Positions 1-7,318 of a stretch of DNA of 64,000 bases are shown here, in pieces. This DNA is from Amycolatopsis dendrobii (lineage in GTDB: Bacteria; Actinomycetota; Actinomycetes; Mycobacteriales; Pseudonocardiaceae): positions 1-64,000 of the forward strand of contig NZ_JACGZW010000016.1 of assembly GCF_014145675.1 (NCBI RefSeq), in the 5' to 3' direction. Below the pieces are notes generated by a model. That model had not been told where the DNA came from. It saw nothing but the letters and a program-made list of their open reading frames with translations, and searched no databases. Numbering within the stretch: the first letter of the stretch is position 1; the number at the start of each line of letters is the position of its first letter. A program made the position numbers and the translations under genes.

Positions 1-163
1 GGGTGTGATGGCCGGTCCGCTGGTCCGCTCGTCCTACCGCGCGGGCCGGTTGTACGCCCAGACCAAGGCCCACCGCGGCGAGGAACTGCCGGAAAACCTC
101 GCCCACCTCACCGCCGAAGGACCGGCAGCCCAAGAAGCCAGCAGCGTGCTGGCGAGGAACTAA
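1..163 (+). CDS. lipA: Lipoyl synthase, C-terminal fragment
   Basis: The reading frame is open from the left edge and stops with TAA at 161-163, giving the last 53 codons. The visible tail contains [18 protein letters not shown], which I recognise as the conserved C-terminus of actinobacterial lipoyl synthase, a radical-SAM enzyme that inserts sulfur into octanoyl groups on lipoyl domains. The catalytic CxxxCxxC motif lies outside the window, so the call rests only on the tail. The next gene starts 16 nt downstream on the same strand. Confidence 0.8.
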   Translation, partial: GVMAGPLVRSSYRAGRLYAQTKAHRGEELPENLAHLTAEGPAAQEASSVLARN

Positions 164-179
164 GAGAAGGGGCGGATCA

Positions 180-1553
180 ATGGCGATCAGCGTCTTCGAC
201 CTGTTTTCGATCGGCATCGGGCCGTCGAGTTCGCACACGGTCGGCCCGATGCGGGCGGCCAAGACCTTTGTGGACGGTCTGGTCGAGGACGGCGTGCTGG
301 AAACGGTCGCGCGAGTGCAGGCCGAGCTGTTCGGCTCCCTCGGCGCGACCGGTTTCGGGCACGGCAGCGACAAAGCGGTGCTGCTCGGGCTTTCCGGCGA
401 GCGGCCGGAGGAAATCGACACCGACACGGTGCCCGCCAAGGTGGCGGCGATCCGGGAGTCCGGGCGGCTGGCTGTCGGCGGAACGCACTCGGTGGCGTTC
501 GCCGAGGACACCGACCTGACGATGCACCGGCGCAAGTCGCTGCCCGCGCATCCCAACGGGATGGTGTTCCGGGCGTTCGCTTCCGACGGCGCGCTGGTGC
601 GGGAACGGACGTACTACTCGGTCGGCGGCGGCTTCGTCCGGGACGAGTCGTACGAGACCGACACGGTGTTCGTGGAGGATTCCACGCCGGTGCCGTATCC
701 GTTCCGTACCGGGGCGGATCTGCTGAAGCACTGCGCGGACACCGGGCTGCCGGTCAGCGAGATCATGCTGCGGAACGAGCTCTCCTGGCGCAGTCGCGAG
801 GAGATTCGGGACGGGCTGTTGCAGATCTGGCAGGTCATGGCCGAGTGCGTGCGGAACGGGTACACGCACGAGGGTGTGCTGCCGGGCGGCCTGAAGGTGC
901 CTCGGCGGGCGAAGTCGTTGCATGACAAGCTGCTCGCCGAAGACGGCGCGGACGATCCGTTGTACGCGATGGACTGGGTCAGTCTGTACGCGCTCGCGGT
1001 CAACGAGGAAAACGCCGCGGGCGGACGCGTCGTCACTGCCCCCACCAATGGCGCGGCAGGCATCATTCCAGCAGTTTTGCACTACTACCAACGGTTCGTG
1101 CGCGGGGCGTCGGACGACGGCATCGTCACCTTCCTGCTGACTGCCGGTGCGATCGGCTCGATCCTCAAGCAGACCGGATCGATCTCGGGCGCCGAGGTCG
1201 GTTGCCAAGGCGAGGTCGGCTCGGCCTCGGCGATGGCGGCCGCCGGGTTGACCGAGGTGCTGGGCGGCTCGCCGGCTCAGGTCGAGAACGCGGCCGAGAT
1301 CGGCGTGGAGCACCACCTCGGCTTGACGTGCGACCCGGTGGGCGGGCTGGTGCAGATCCCGTGCATCGAGCGCAACGCCGTCGGCGCGTCCAAGGCGATC
1401 CACGCCGCGCGCATGGCGATGCGCGGCGACGGAAGCCACGTGGTGACGCTGGACAAGGCGATCAAGACGATGCGCGAAACCGGCGCGGACATGTCGGTGA
1501 AGTACAAGGAGACCGCGCGCGGCGGACTCGCGGTGAACGTCATCGAGTGCTGA
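180..1553 (+). CDS. sdaA: L-serine dehydratase, iron-sulfur type, single chain
   Basis: 457 aa, the normal length for single-chain L-serine ammonia-lyase, which deaminates L-serine to pyruvate and ammonia in the cytoplasm. The N-terminus carries [14 protein letters not shown], the serine-binding loop of the family. Cys342 (in [11 protein letters not shown]), Cys384 and Cys395 (in [12 protein letters not shown]) occupy the spacing expected for the three ligands of the oxygen-sensitive [4Fe-4S] cluster. The ATG follows an AGAAGGGGCGG Shine-Dalgarno sequence and starts 16 nt after lipA, so the two may be co-transcribed. A 47-nt hairpin begins 10 nt after the stop and probably ends the transcript. 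Family assignment is very safe. Confidence 0.96.
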   Translation: MAISVFDLFSIGIGPSSSHTVGPMRAAKTFVDGLVEDGVLETVARVQAELFGSLGATGFGHGSDKAVLLGLSGERPEEIDTDTVPAKVAAIRESGRLAVGGTHSVAFAEDTDLTMHRRKSLPAHPNGMVFRAFASDGALVRERTYYSVGGGFVRDESYETDTVFVEDSTPVPYPFRTGADLLKHCADTGLPVSEIMLRNELSWRSREEIRDGLLQIWQVMAECVRNGYTHEGVLPGGLKVPRRAKSLHDKLLAEDGADDPLYAMDWVSLYALAVNEENAAGGRVVTAPTNGAAGIIPAVLHYYQRFVRGASDDGIVTFLLTAGAIGSILKQTGSISGAEVGCQGEVGSASAMAAAGLTEVLGGSPAQVENAAEIGVEHHLGLTCDPVGGLVQIPCIERNAVGASKAIHAARMAMRGDGSHVVTLDKAIKTMRETGADMSVKYKETARGGLAVNVIEC

Positions 1554-1563
1554 TTTTCGGTCC

Positions 1564-1610
1564 GTGAAGGACTCCTTGAGGGAATCAGATTCCTTCGAGG
1601 AGTCCTTCAC
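1564..1610. repeat. 47-nt hairpin repeat, copy 1 (likely terminator)
   Basis: A 23-nt arm beginning GTGAAGGACTCC, a single central A in AATCAGATT, and a matching 23-nt arm. The two arm mismatches become G-U pairs if the + strand is transcribed. Two more copies lie at 44607-44653 and 60633-60679. It follows sdaA by 10 nt and contains the stop codon of the small minus-strand frame at 1585-1758. Confidence 0.85.
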
Positions 1611-1758
1611 GGCGTTTCGGGGTGGCGAGGCGAAGGCCCAGTTCCATGAGCCACCAGCCGAGTCGTTGCCGGGCGGGCGTCCGGGGCGGATTGCGGACGG
1701 CGGCGGCGAGCAATTCGTCCTGCCGGGCCGCGGCGAGTGCGTGCAGGAACGGTTCCAT
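1585..1758 (-). CDS. Small hypothetical protein (57 aa)
   Basis: 57 codons beginning MEPFLHALAAARQDELL and rich in Arg, Ala and Leu. Its ATG overlaps the TGA stop of the upstream ArsR-type regulator gene by one base (TGATG), an arrangement typical of translational coupling. Its own stop codon lies inside the 47-nt hairpin repeat at 1564-1610. No family is recognised and there are no obvious membrane segments or cysteines. It could be a real coupled small protein or a chance frame; the tight coupling is the main argument for it. Confidence 0.45.
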   Translation of the reverse strand: MEPFLHALAAARQDELLAAAVRNPPRTPARQRLGWWLMELGLRLATPKRREGLLEGI

Positions 1759-2345
1759 CAGGATTCCCCCTGGCCTTCGGACGCGGCGGTCGCGTGCGGG
1801 AACGCCGCCCATTGCGTGATCACCGTTTCGTCGCCGGGACGGGCCGGGCGGCGGTAGCGCTCGATCACCGCTTCGATTTCTTCGATCAGCTGCTGGGATT
1901 CGCCCGGGGTGAGCGGCATCCGGGTGCTGCTCAGCGTCGAGCTGTCCTGCCATTCGCCCGCCCAGCGCGGCAGCTCCGAGACGAATCGCGCTTGCTCGCG
2001 GTAGCGGATGTCCACGTGCTGGTGCAGGAAAGCCATGAGCGGCCCGGCCATTTCCGGGTCGTCGACGAAGTCGGCCGCGCGCATCCGGGTCGATTCCTGC
2101 GCCGCCTTCCACCAGCGTTCGCGTTTCGAGCCCCGGCTGGTGTCTTCGGCGACCAGTCCGGCGTCCGCGAGCTGGCGCAGGTGCCACGAGGTGGTGCCGG
2201 AGCTCTCGCCGACGCGCTTGCCGAGCCCGGTCGCGGTGGCCGGGCCGTCGACAGTCAGCAGGTCGAGCAGTTCCATGCGCAGCGGATGCGCCAGCGCGCG
2301 CAGGGTGCGGGCGTCGATCTGGCGCGCGCGGCGTTCGTCGGACAT
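1758..2345 (-). CDS. ArsR-like winged-helix transcriptional regulator
   Basis: 195 aa. The N-terminal 90 residues form a winged helix: ALAHPLRMELLDLL is the typical opening of ArsR-like repressors, followed by GTTSWHLRQLADAGLV as the recognition region. The C-terminal half is a charged helical segment of unknown ligand specificity, with no ArsR metal-binding cysteines. The ATG at 2345 is chosen because it places the DNA-binding domain directly at the N-terminus. The gene is divergent from the GntR gene at 2418, and a strong 30-bp dyad lies between them at 2363-2392, so autoregulation is likely. The target is not identifiable here; the only linked downstream frame is the 57-aa small ORF. Confidence 0.85.
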   Translation of the reverse strand: MSDERRARQIDARTLRALAHPLRMELLDLLTVDGPATATGLGKRVGESSGTTSWHLRQLADAGLVAEDTSRGSKRERWWKAAQESTRMRAADFVDDPEMAGPLMAFLHQHVDIRYREQARFVSELPRWAGEWQDSSTLSSTRMPLTPGESQQLIEEIEAVIERYRRPARPGDETVITQWAAFPHATAASEGQGES

Positions 2346-2362
2346 GTTCCGTACAGTAGACC

Positions 2363-2392
2363 GCAGAGAAAGCTTTGCAAAGAGTTCTCTGC
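2363..2392. promoter_or_regulatory. 30-bp dyad between divergent regulators
   Basis: Outer arms GCAGAGAA and TTCTCTGC and an inner palindrome CTTTGCAAAG share one centre (2377.5); 13 of 15 half-site positions pair. It sits 18 nt before the ArsR-like start and 13 nt before the GntR -10 candidate, so it is a good operator candidate for either regulator. Confidence 0.7.
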
Positions 2393-2404
2393 AATCCGGC
2401 AGCA

Positions 2405-2410
2405 TAGAAT
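2405..2410 (+). promoter_or_regulatory. -10 element, probable leaderless promoter of the GntR gene
   Basis: TAGAAT ends 7 nt before the GTG at 2418. No Shine-Dalgarno sequence precedes that GTG, so transcription probably starts at or next to the start codon. Confidence 0.45.
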
Positions 2411-2417
2411 CGGACAG

Positions 2418-3140
2418 GTGGAGTCGACCTCGGTGGTGAGCGCGAACGCGGCCCTGTTCCGGCCGGTGCGTGCCGGGAACGCCTTCGAGGAGACCGTCGA
2501 GCGGTTGTTGCAGGCGATTCGGCTCGGGGTCGTCGGCGCGGGGGACCGGTTGCCCTCTGAACGCGAGCTGGCGGAACGGCTCGGCGTCAGCCGGGTGACG
2601 CTGCGGGAGGCGATTCGCGCGCTGGCCGACGCGGGGTACGTCGAGTCCCGGCGCGGACGGTACGGCGGCACGTTCGTGAACGAGAAACTGCCGGAGCCTG
2701 CGGAACGCGCGGTCGGCGAGGTGGACGCGGCCGGGCTGGAAGACGCGTTGTGCCTGCGGCATGTGCTGGAGACCGGTGCCGCGGAGGCGGCCGCGGCGCG
2801 CACGTTGAGCCCGGCGGACCGGCAACATCTGACCGGCACGCTCGCGGAAGCGTCGGCAGCCAGTCTCGCCGATTACCGGCGCAAGGATTCGCGGCTGCAC
2901 CTGGCGATCGCCGAGGTCACCGCGTCGGCGTCGCTGACCAGCACGGTCGCCGACGCGCGGACGCGGGTCAACCAGCTGCTCGACCGGATTCCGCTGCTCG
3001 AACCCAATCTGGAGCATTCGAACGCGCAGCACGAGGCGATCGTCGACGCGATCCTGGCCGGCGATCCGGTGGCCGCGCGGCAGGCGATGGCTGAGCACAT
3101 CGAGGGCACAGCGTCGTTGCTCCGCGCGTTCCTCTCGTGA
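2418..3140 (+). CDS. GntR-family regulator, FadR (FCD) subgroup
   Basis: 240 aa. Residues of about 20-85 are the GntR winged helix (GDRLPSERELAERLGVSRVTLREAIRALADAGYV), with a basic wing SRRGRYGGTF. The remainder is an all-helical FCD ligand domain containing the usual histidine/aspartate metal-pocket pattern (SRLHLAIAE and NAQHEAIVDAI). The effector is unknown. The GTG start is chosen because it follows a -10 element at leaderless spacing; a second in-frame GTG lies 15 nt further on. It is divergent from the ArsR-like gene and 52 nt upstream of the penicillin-binding protein gene, so the regulated target could lie elsewhere. Confidence 0.88.
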   Translation: MESTSVVSANAALFRPVRAGNAFEETVERLLQAIRLGVVGAGDRLPSERELAERLGVSRVTLREAIRALADAGYVESRRGRYGGTFVNEKLPEPAERAVGEVDAAGLEDALCLRHVLETGAAEAAAARTLSPADRQHLTGTLAEASAASLADYRRKDSRLHLAIAEVTASASLTSTVADARTRVNQLLDRIPLLEPNLEHSNAQHEAIVDAILAGDPVAARQAMAEHIEGTASLLRAFLS

Positions 3141-3192
3141 TCAATTCACCGGGTAGACAGAACCTTGTCACTGGTTCAGTCGTCCTTCATTC

Positions 3193-5016
3193 GTGGAGCC
3201 AGCCTCGGAGAGTGACCAATCCGCTGTTGCCCGTCGCAAGTGGCGCCGTATCCGCAAGGGCGCCTACTACCTGACCGGGTTCGCGATCGGCGTGCCGCTG
3301 ATCGCGTTCTGGATCGCCTACCTGCTGCTGGACGTCCGCAGCCCGCAGGACGTCCTCGCCTCGCTCGGCAAGACCGTGACGCTGAAGTACGCCGACGGCA
3401 GCGAACTGCTGCGCGTCGTGCCGCCGGAGGGCGACCGGCGGTTCGTGCCGTTCGACCAGATCCCGCAGAAGCTGCGCGACGCCATCGTCGCCACCGAGGA
3501 CCCGACCTTCTGGGCCAACTCCGGCTTCGACCCGACCGGGATCGGCCGCGCGTTCCTGACCGGCGTCGGCGGCGGGTCCGGGATCACCCAGCAGTACATC
3601 AAGAAGTCGACCGGCGACGAGGATTCGACGCTGTCGCGGAAAATGCAGGAACTCGTGCTCGCCACGAAGATCACCCAGGAGCAGAGCAAGGAGCAGATCT
3701 TCGAGAGCTACGTCAACATCATCTCCTTCGGCCGCAACACTTTCGGCCCGGCGGCGGCGATGAACGCGTTCTTCGGCCGTCCGCTCGACAACAGCATCAC
3801 CTGGAGCGAAGCCGCGTTCCTGGCCGGGATGATCCAGTCGCCGTCGGTGCACGATCCGGCGGTGTCCGGCGACGACCACGCGGCGAAACGCTGGCGGTAC
3901 GTGCGCGACAAGCTGGTCGAGCGCGGCTACCTGAAGAACGCCGACGGCATGGCTTACCCGGGCGCGGAGATCAAGCCGCCCGCCGAGACGCGGGTGAGCC
4001 TGAACTACGACCAGTACCACCTGAAACAGCGCGTGCTCGCCGAACTGGAGACGGCCGGGTTCTCGCTTTCCCGGTTGCAGCAAGGAAATCTGACCGTCCA
4101 GACCACGCTGGACCCAGGGTTGCAGAACGCCGCGCACGCCGCGCTGAGCGACCGGTTGAAAGGCGAACCAGCGGAGTTTCGCGGCGCGCTGGTAGCCGTC
4201 GATCCGACGAACGGCGCGGTGCGCGCCTACGACGGCGGCAACAACGGCGTCCGGGATTATGCGGCAACCGGCCACGCGCTCGGCTCCGCGTTCTACCCGT
4301 TCACCGCGGCGGCCGGCTTGAAGAACGGGATGTCGCTGGACGAGAAAGTGGCTGCTCCCCGGGACATTCAGTACCTCGGCGAGAAGTTCGACTATCCGCC
4401 GAAGTGCCCGCAGCCGTGCACTTTGCGCAGCGCCTTGACGTCCGGGGCGGACACGCCGTTCATCGTGGTCTCGAAGAAGATCGGCGTCGACGAGGTGAGC
4501 GCGGCGGCCCGGGCGGCGGGAATCCCGGACGAGGCGGACGGCACGCCGACCATGCGCGAACAGGACGGCGCCACGATCGGCTCGGGCATCGTCGTCGGCC
4601 GGTACCCGATGCGGCCGCTCGACGTCGCCGGTGCGTACGCGACCTACGCCGCCAACGGAAGGCACGCGCCGGTGCACTTGGTGGACAAGGTGCTCGACCG
4701 GTCCGGGAAAGTCGTGTGGCAGCACGAAAACCAGCCGGTCTCCGCCGTTCCGGAGCAGGTCGCGCAGGACGTGACTGCCGTGCTGCGGACGACGTTGCCG
4801 GACGGTCGCGCGGCGGCTTTGCGCACGGGCGAGTTCGAGCGCGGCAACTCGCGCGACAACCAGGACGCCTGGGCAGTCGGCTACACGCCACAGCTGGCGA
4901 CGGCGGTGTGGCTCGGCACCGATGACAACCGCAAACTGCTCGACGCGGCGGGCAAGAAGGTGACGGGTTCGTCGGTCCCCGCAGACGTGTGGCGGTCGTT
5001 CATGACCCGCCGTTGA
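3193..5016 (+). CDS. Penicillin-binding protein with glycosyltransferase and altered transpeptidase domains
   Basis: 607 aa, class A PBP layout: a short basic cytoplasmic tail, one membrane helix (about residues 23-48), a GT51 glycosyltransferase domain, then a transpeptidase-like domain. The GT domain keeps Glu102 (ATEDPTF), GITQQ, RKMQE and the KEQIFESYVN motif, although the usual HxG after ED is NSG. In the transpeptidase half the three hallmark motifs are changed: SxxK reads Ser365-Ala-Phe-Tyr (Lys lost), the SxN region reads TSGADTPF, and KTG reads RTG near residue 544. It may therefore polymerise glycan without cross-linking, or act as a scaffold. The GTG start lacks a clear ribosome site. 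Likely monocistronic; it converges on the ABC ATPase gene with a 1-nt gap. Confidence 0.88.
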   Translation: MEPASESDQSAVARRKWRRIRKGAYYLTGFAIGVPLIAFWIAYLLLDVRSPQDVLASLGKTVTLKYADGSELLRVVPPEGDRRFVPFDQIPQKLRDAIVATEDPTFWANSGFDPTGIGRAFLTGVGGGSGITQQYIKKSTGDEDSTLSRKMQELVLATKITQEQSKEQIFESYVNIISFGRNTFGPAAAMNAFFGRPLDNSITWSEAAFLAGMIQSPSVHDPAVSGDDHAAKRWRYVRDKLVERGYLKNADGMAYPGAEIKPPAETRVSLNYDQYHLKQRVLAELETAGFSLSRLQQGNLTVQTTLDPGLQNAAHAALSDRLKGEPAEFRGALVAVDPTNGAVRAYDGGNNGVRDYAATGHALGSAFYPFTAAAGLKNGMSLDEKVAAPRDIQYLGEKFDYPPKCPQPCTLRSALTSGADTPFIVVSKKIGVDEVSAAARAAGIPDEADGTPTMREQDGATIGSGIVVGRYPMRPLDVAGAYATYAANGRHAPVHLVDKVLDRSGKVVWQHENQPVSAVPEQVAQDVTAVLRTTLPDGRAAALRTGEFERGNSRDNQDAWAVGYTPQLATAVWLGTDDNRKLLDAAGKKVTGSSVPADVWRSFMTRR

Positions 5017-5017
5017 T

Positions 5018-5827
5018 TCAGGCGGCCCGGCGGCTGACCTTCGGGATCACCATCGGGCTCCCGCTCTCCGGGCACTCCATCACCCGGCACGGCAGCTCGA
5101 AGATCCGCTCGACGTTCTCCGCCGTCACGACCTCCTCCGGCGTCCCGGTGGCCAGCACCTTCCCGTCGCGCATCGCGATCAGGTGCGTCGCGTACCGGGC
5201 CGCGTGGTTGAGGTCGTGCAGCACCGCGACCAGCGTGCGGCCCTGTTCGCTGTGCAGGGTCGCGCAGAGGTCGAGGATGTCGAGCTGGTGCGCGATGTCC
5301 AGGTACGTCGTGGGCTCGTCGAGCAGCAGCAGATCGGTCTGCTGGGCCAGCGCCATCGCCATCCAGACGCGCTGGCGCTGCCCGCCGGACAGTTCGTCCA
5401 CCATCCGCTCGGCGAGGTCGTCGACGCCGGTCGCGCGCATCGAATCGGCGACCACTGCCGCGTCCTCGCGGGACCATTGGCGCAGCAGTTTCTGGTGCGG
5501 GTACCGGCCGCGCGCGACGAGGTCGGACACGGTGATCCCGTCCGGCGCGATCGAGCTCTGCGGCAGCAGGCCGAGCCGCCGCGCGACCTCCTTCGCGCCG
5601 TAGCTGGAGATCACCTCGCCGTCCAGGTAGACCGAGCCCGCGCGCGGCTTCAGCATCCTGGCGAGCGCGCGCAGCAGCGTGGTCTTGCCGCAGGCGTTGG
5701 GGCCGACGATGACTGTGAACGACTTGTCCGGGATGACCACGCCGAGCCGTTCGGCGACCGTGCGGCCGTCGTAGGCCAGCGTCAGGTCCTCGGCGTGCAG
5801 TCGGGTGTCTTCGCTCGTCAGTGCCAC
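5018..5827 (-). CDS. Iron-siderophore ABC transporter ATP-binding protein (FecE/FepC type)
   Basis: 269 aa with Walker A GPNACGKTT, Q-loop LLPQSSIAPDG, signature LSGGQRQR, Walker B LLLLDEPTTYLDIAHQ and switch LHDLNHAARY. The DEPTTYLDIAHQ sequence is characteristic of the siderophore/B12/heme importer ATPases. It energises uptake of ferric siderophores through an inner-membrane FecCD permease, but no permease or binding protein is next to it, so it is an orphan that must pair with components elsewhere. Directly in front of the GTG start is an IdeR/DmdR-like iron box (5828-5846), predicting iron repression. A downstream start is possible, but none has a better ribosome site. Confidence 0.92.
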   Translation of the reverse strand: MALTSEDTRLHAEDLTLAYDGRTVAERLGVVIPDKSFTVIVGPNACGKTTLLRALARMLKPRAGSVYLDGEVISSYGAKEVARRLGLLPQSSIAPDGITVSDLVARGRYPHQKLLRQWSREDAAVVADSMRATGVDDLAERMVDELSGGQRQRVWMAMALAQQTDLLLLDEPTTYLDIAHQLDILDLCATLHSEQGRTLVAVLHDLNHAARYATHLIAMRDGKVLATGTPEEVVTAENVERIFELPCRVMECPESGSPMVIPKVSRRAA

Positions 5828-5846
5828 ACAGGTAAGGCTAACCTAG
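5828..5846 (-). promoter_or_regulatory. IdeR/DmdR-like iron box
   Basis: ACAGGTAAGGCTAACCTAG matches the 19-bp consensus TTAGGTTAGSCTAACCTAA at 15 of 19 positions. It abuts the GTG start of the siderophore ATPase gene and overlaps a plausible -10 (TAGGTT, minus strand). Binding of the iron-loaded repressor would block transcription directly. Confidence 0.8.
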
Positions 5847-5943
5847 TGACCCCCGTCCGGGGAGTTCCGCGGGTCGCATTAGCGAACAGTGACCGGCCGG
5901 TGCCATGATGCGTCCGGGAGAATCCCGGCAGAGCGAGGGTGGG

Positions 5944-7275
5944 ATGGACGACTACCGCGTCGTCGCGGACGAACTCGCCGCCGACATCGAAGCCGGCCGG
6001 CTGCGGCCCGGCGACCGGCTGCCGCCGCAGCGCCGGTTCGCGCGCGACCGCGGCATCGCGGGCTCCACCGCGGCCCGCGTGTACGGCGAACTCGTCCGCC
6101 GCGGCCTGGCTATCGGCGAGGTCGGCCGGGGCACCTTCGTGCGCGCGGCCAAGCCTGGTCCCGAACCGGCGCTTTCCGAACCCGGCGACGCGCGCGTCGA
6201 CCTCGAACTCAACTTCGCCGTGCTGCCAACCCAATCGGCCAAACTGGCGCAGGCGCTCGAACCCGTGCTGCGCGCGGACGTCTTCACCGACGCACTGCAT
6301 CCGCTCGGCGCGGCCGGCACCAAAGCGGTTCGCGAGGCGGCAGTCGCGATGCTCGCTCGCGGGTCTTGGACGCCGGACCCGGAATCGGTGCTGGTCGCGG
6401 GAAACGGGCGGCAGGGCATCGCGGCCGCCCTCGCCGCGTTCGTGCCGACCGGCGAGCGGCTGGCAGTCGAATCCCTGACGTATCCGGTGGTCAAGGCCGC
6501 GGCGACCCGGCTCGGCATCGAGCTGGTGCCGATCGAAACCGACGCGTACGGCCTGGTCCCGGCCGCGCTCGCGGCGAGCGCTCCGGTGCGGGCGCTGTAC
6601 GTCCAGCCGACCCTGCACAATCCGCTCGGCACCACGATGCCGCCGCAGCGCCGCGCCGAACTGGCCGAGACCGTCCGCGGGCTGGACCTGCCGGTGATCG
6701 AGGACGGCATCTACACCTTCCTCCACCCGGACACCGAACCGCTCGCCGCGCTGATGCCGGAGCGGACGGTTTTCGTGGACAGCCTGTCGAAACGCGTCGC
6801 GCCCGGGCTCACCGCCGGATTTCTCGTGGTGCCGCCGCCGTGGGTCGCGCGGCTGGCGAGCGCGATCCGGTCCGGCGGCTGGTCGGCGTCGCGGTTCTCC
6901 GTAGAGGCGGCGCGGCGGTGGATCACCGGTGGCGTGCTCGCCGAGGTCGAAGCAGCGAAACGCGCGGATGCCGCGGCGCGAGCGAGGATCGTCGCCGAGC
7001 GGCTGGCGGGTTTCCAGGTGTACGGCGACGCCTCGGCCTATCACCGGTGGTGGGTGCTGCCGGACCAGTGGCGGGCCGAGACCTTCGTGGCCGCCGCCGC
7101 TCGCCGGGGGATCGCGTTGTCGCCGGCGGCAGCGTTTTCGGTGGTGCCAGGACACGCGCCGAACGCGGTGCGGATCGCGGTGTCCGCGCCTGCCGAGAAG
7201 ACGTTGGCGAGTGCGTTGGAGGTGCTGGCCGGGTTGGCGAGCGGGTCACCCGACGACATGCTGGTGGACTCGTGA
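5944..7275 (+). CDS. MocR-type regulator (GntR HTH fused to class I aminotransferase fold)
   Basis: 443 aa. The N-terminal 70 residues are a GntR winged helix (GRLRPGDRLPPQRRFARDRGI). The rest has a PLP-dependent aminotransferase fold with the probable Schiff-base Lys283 in DSLSKRVAPG, VQPTLHNPLGTTM (substrate/PLP Asn) and VIEDGIY (cofactor Asp). Such proteins sense PLP or amino-compound adducts rather than transaminate. The ATG at 5944 is chosen over an upstream ATG at 5905 because GAGGGTGGG precedes it. No divergent target gene is obvious; the region upstream belongs to the ABC ATPase promoter. The stop codon lies inside a long hairpin shared with the convergent reductase gene. Confidence 0.9.
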   Translation: MDDYRVVADELAADIEAGRLRPGDRLPPQRRFARDRGIAGSTAARVYGELVRRGLAIGEVGRGTFVRAAKPGPEPALSEPGDARVDLELNFAVLPTQSAKLAQALEPVLRADVFTDALHPLGAAGTKAVREAAVAMLARGSWTPDPESVLVAGNGRQGIAAALAAFVPTGERLAVESLTYPVVKAAATRLGIELVPIETDAYGLVPAALAASAPVRALYVQPTLHNPLGTTMPPQRRAELAETVRGLDLPVIEDGIYTFLHPDTEPLAALMPERTVFVDSLSKRVAPGLTAGFLVVPPPWVARLASAIRSGGWSASRFSVEAARRWITGGVLAEVEAAKRADAAARARIVAERLAGFQVYGDASAYHRWWVLPDQWRAETFVAAAARRGIALSPAAAFSVVPGHAPNAVRIAVSAPAEKTLASALEVLAGLASGSPDDMLVDS

Positions 7276-7312
7276 GTGTTCATGCCGGTCAGAACCGGCA
7301 CGAACACTCACG
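7271..7312. terminator. Bidirectional hairpin terminator between convergent genes
   Basis: Arms CGTGAGTGTTC and GAACACTCACG are extended inward by TGCCGGT/ACCGGCA around a 4-nt loop, with one bulged or mismatched position. The stem includes the TGA of the MocR gene. No U-tract follows, which is usual for actinomycete terminators. Confidence 0.75.
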
Positions 7313-7318
7313 ACGTCC

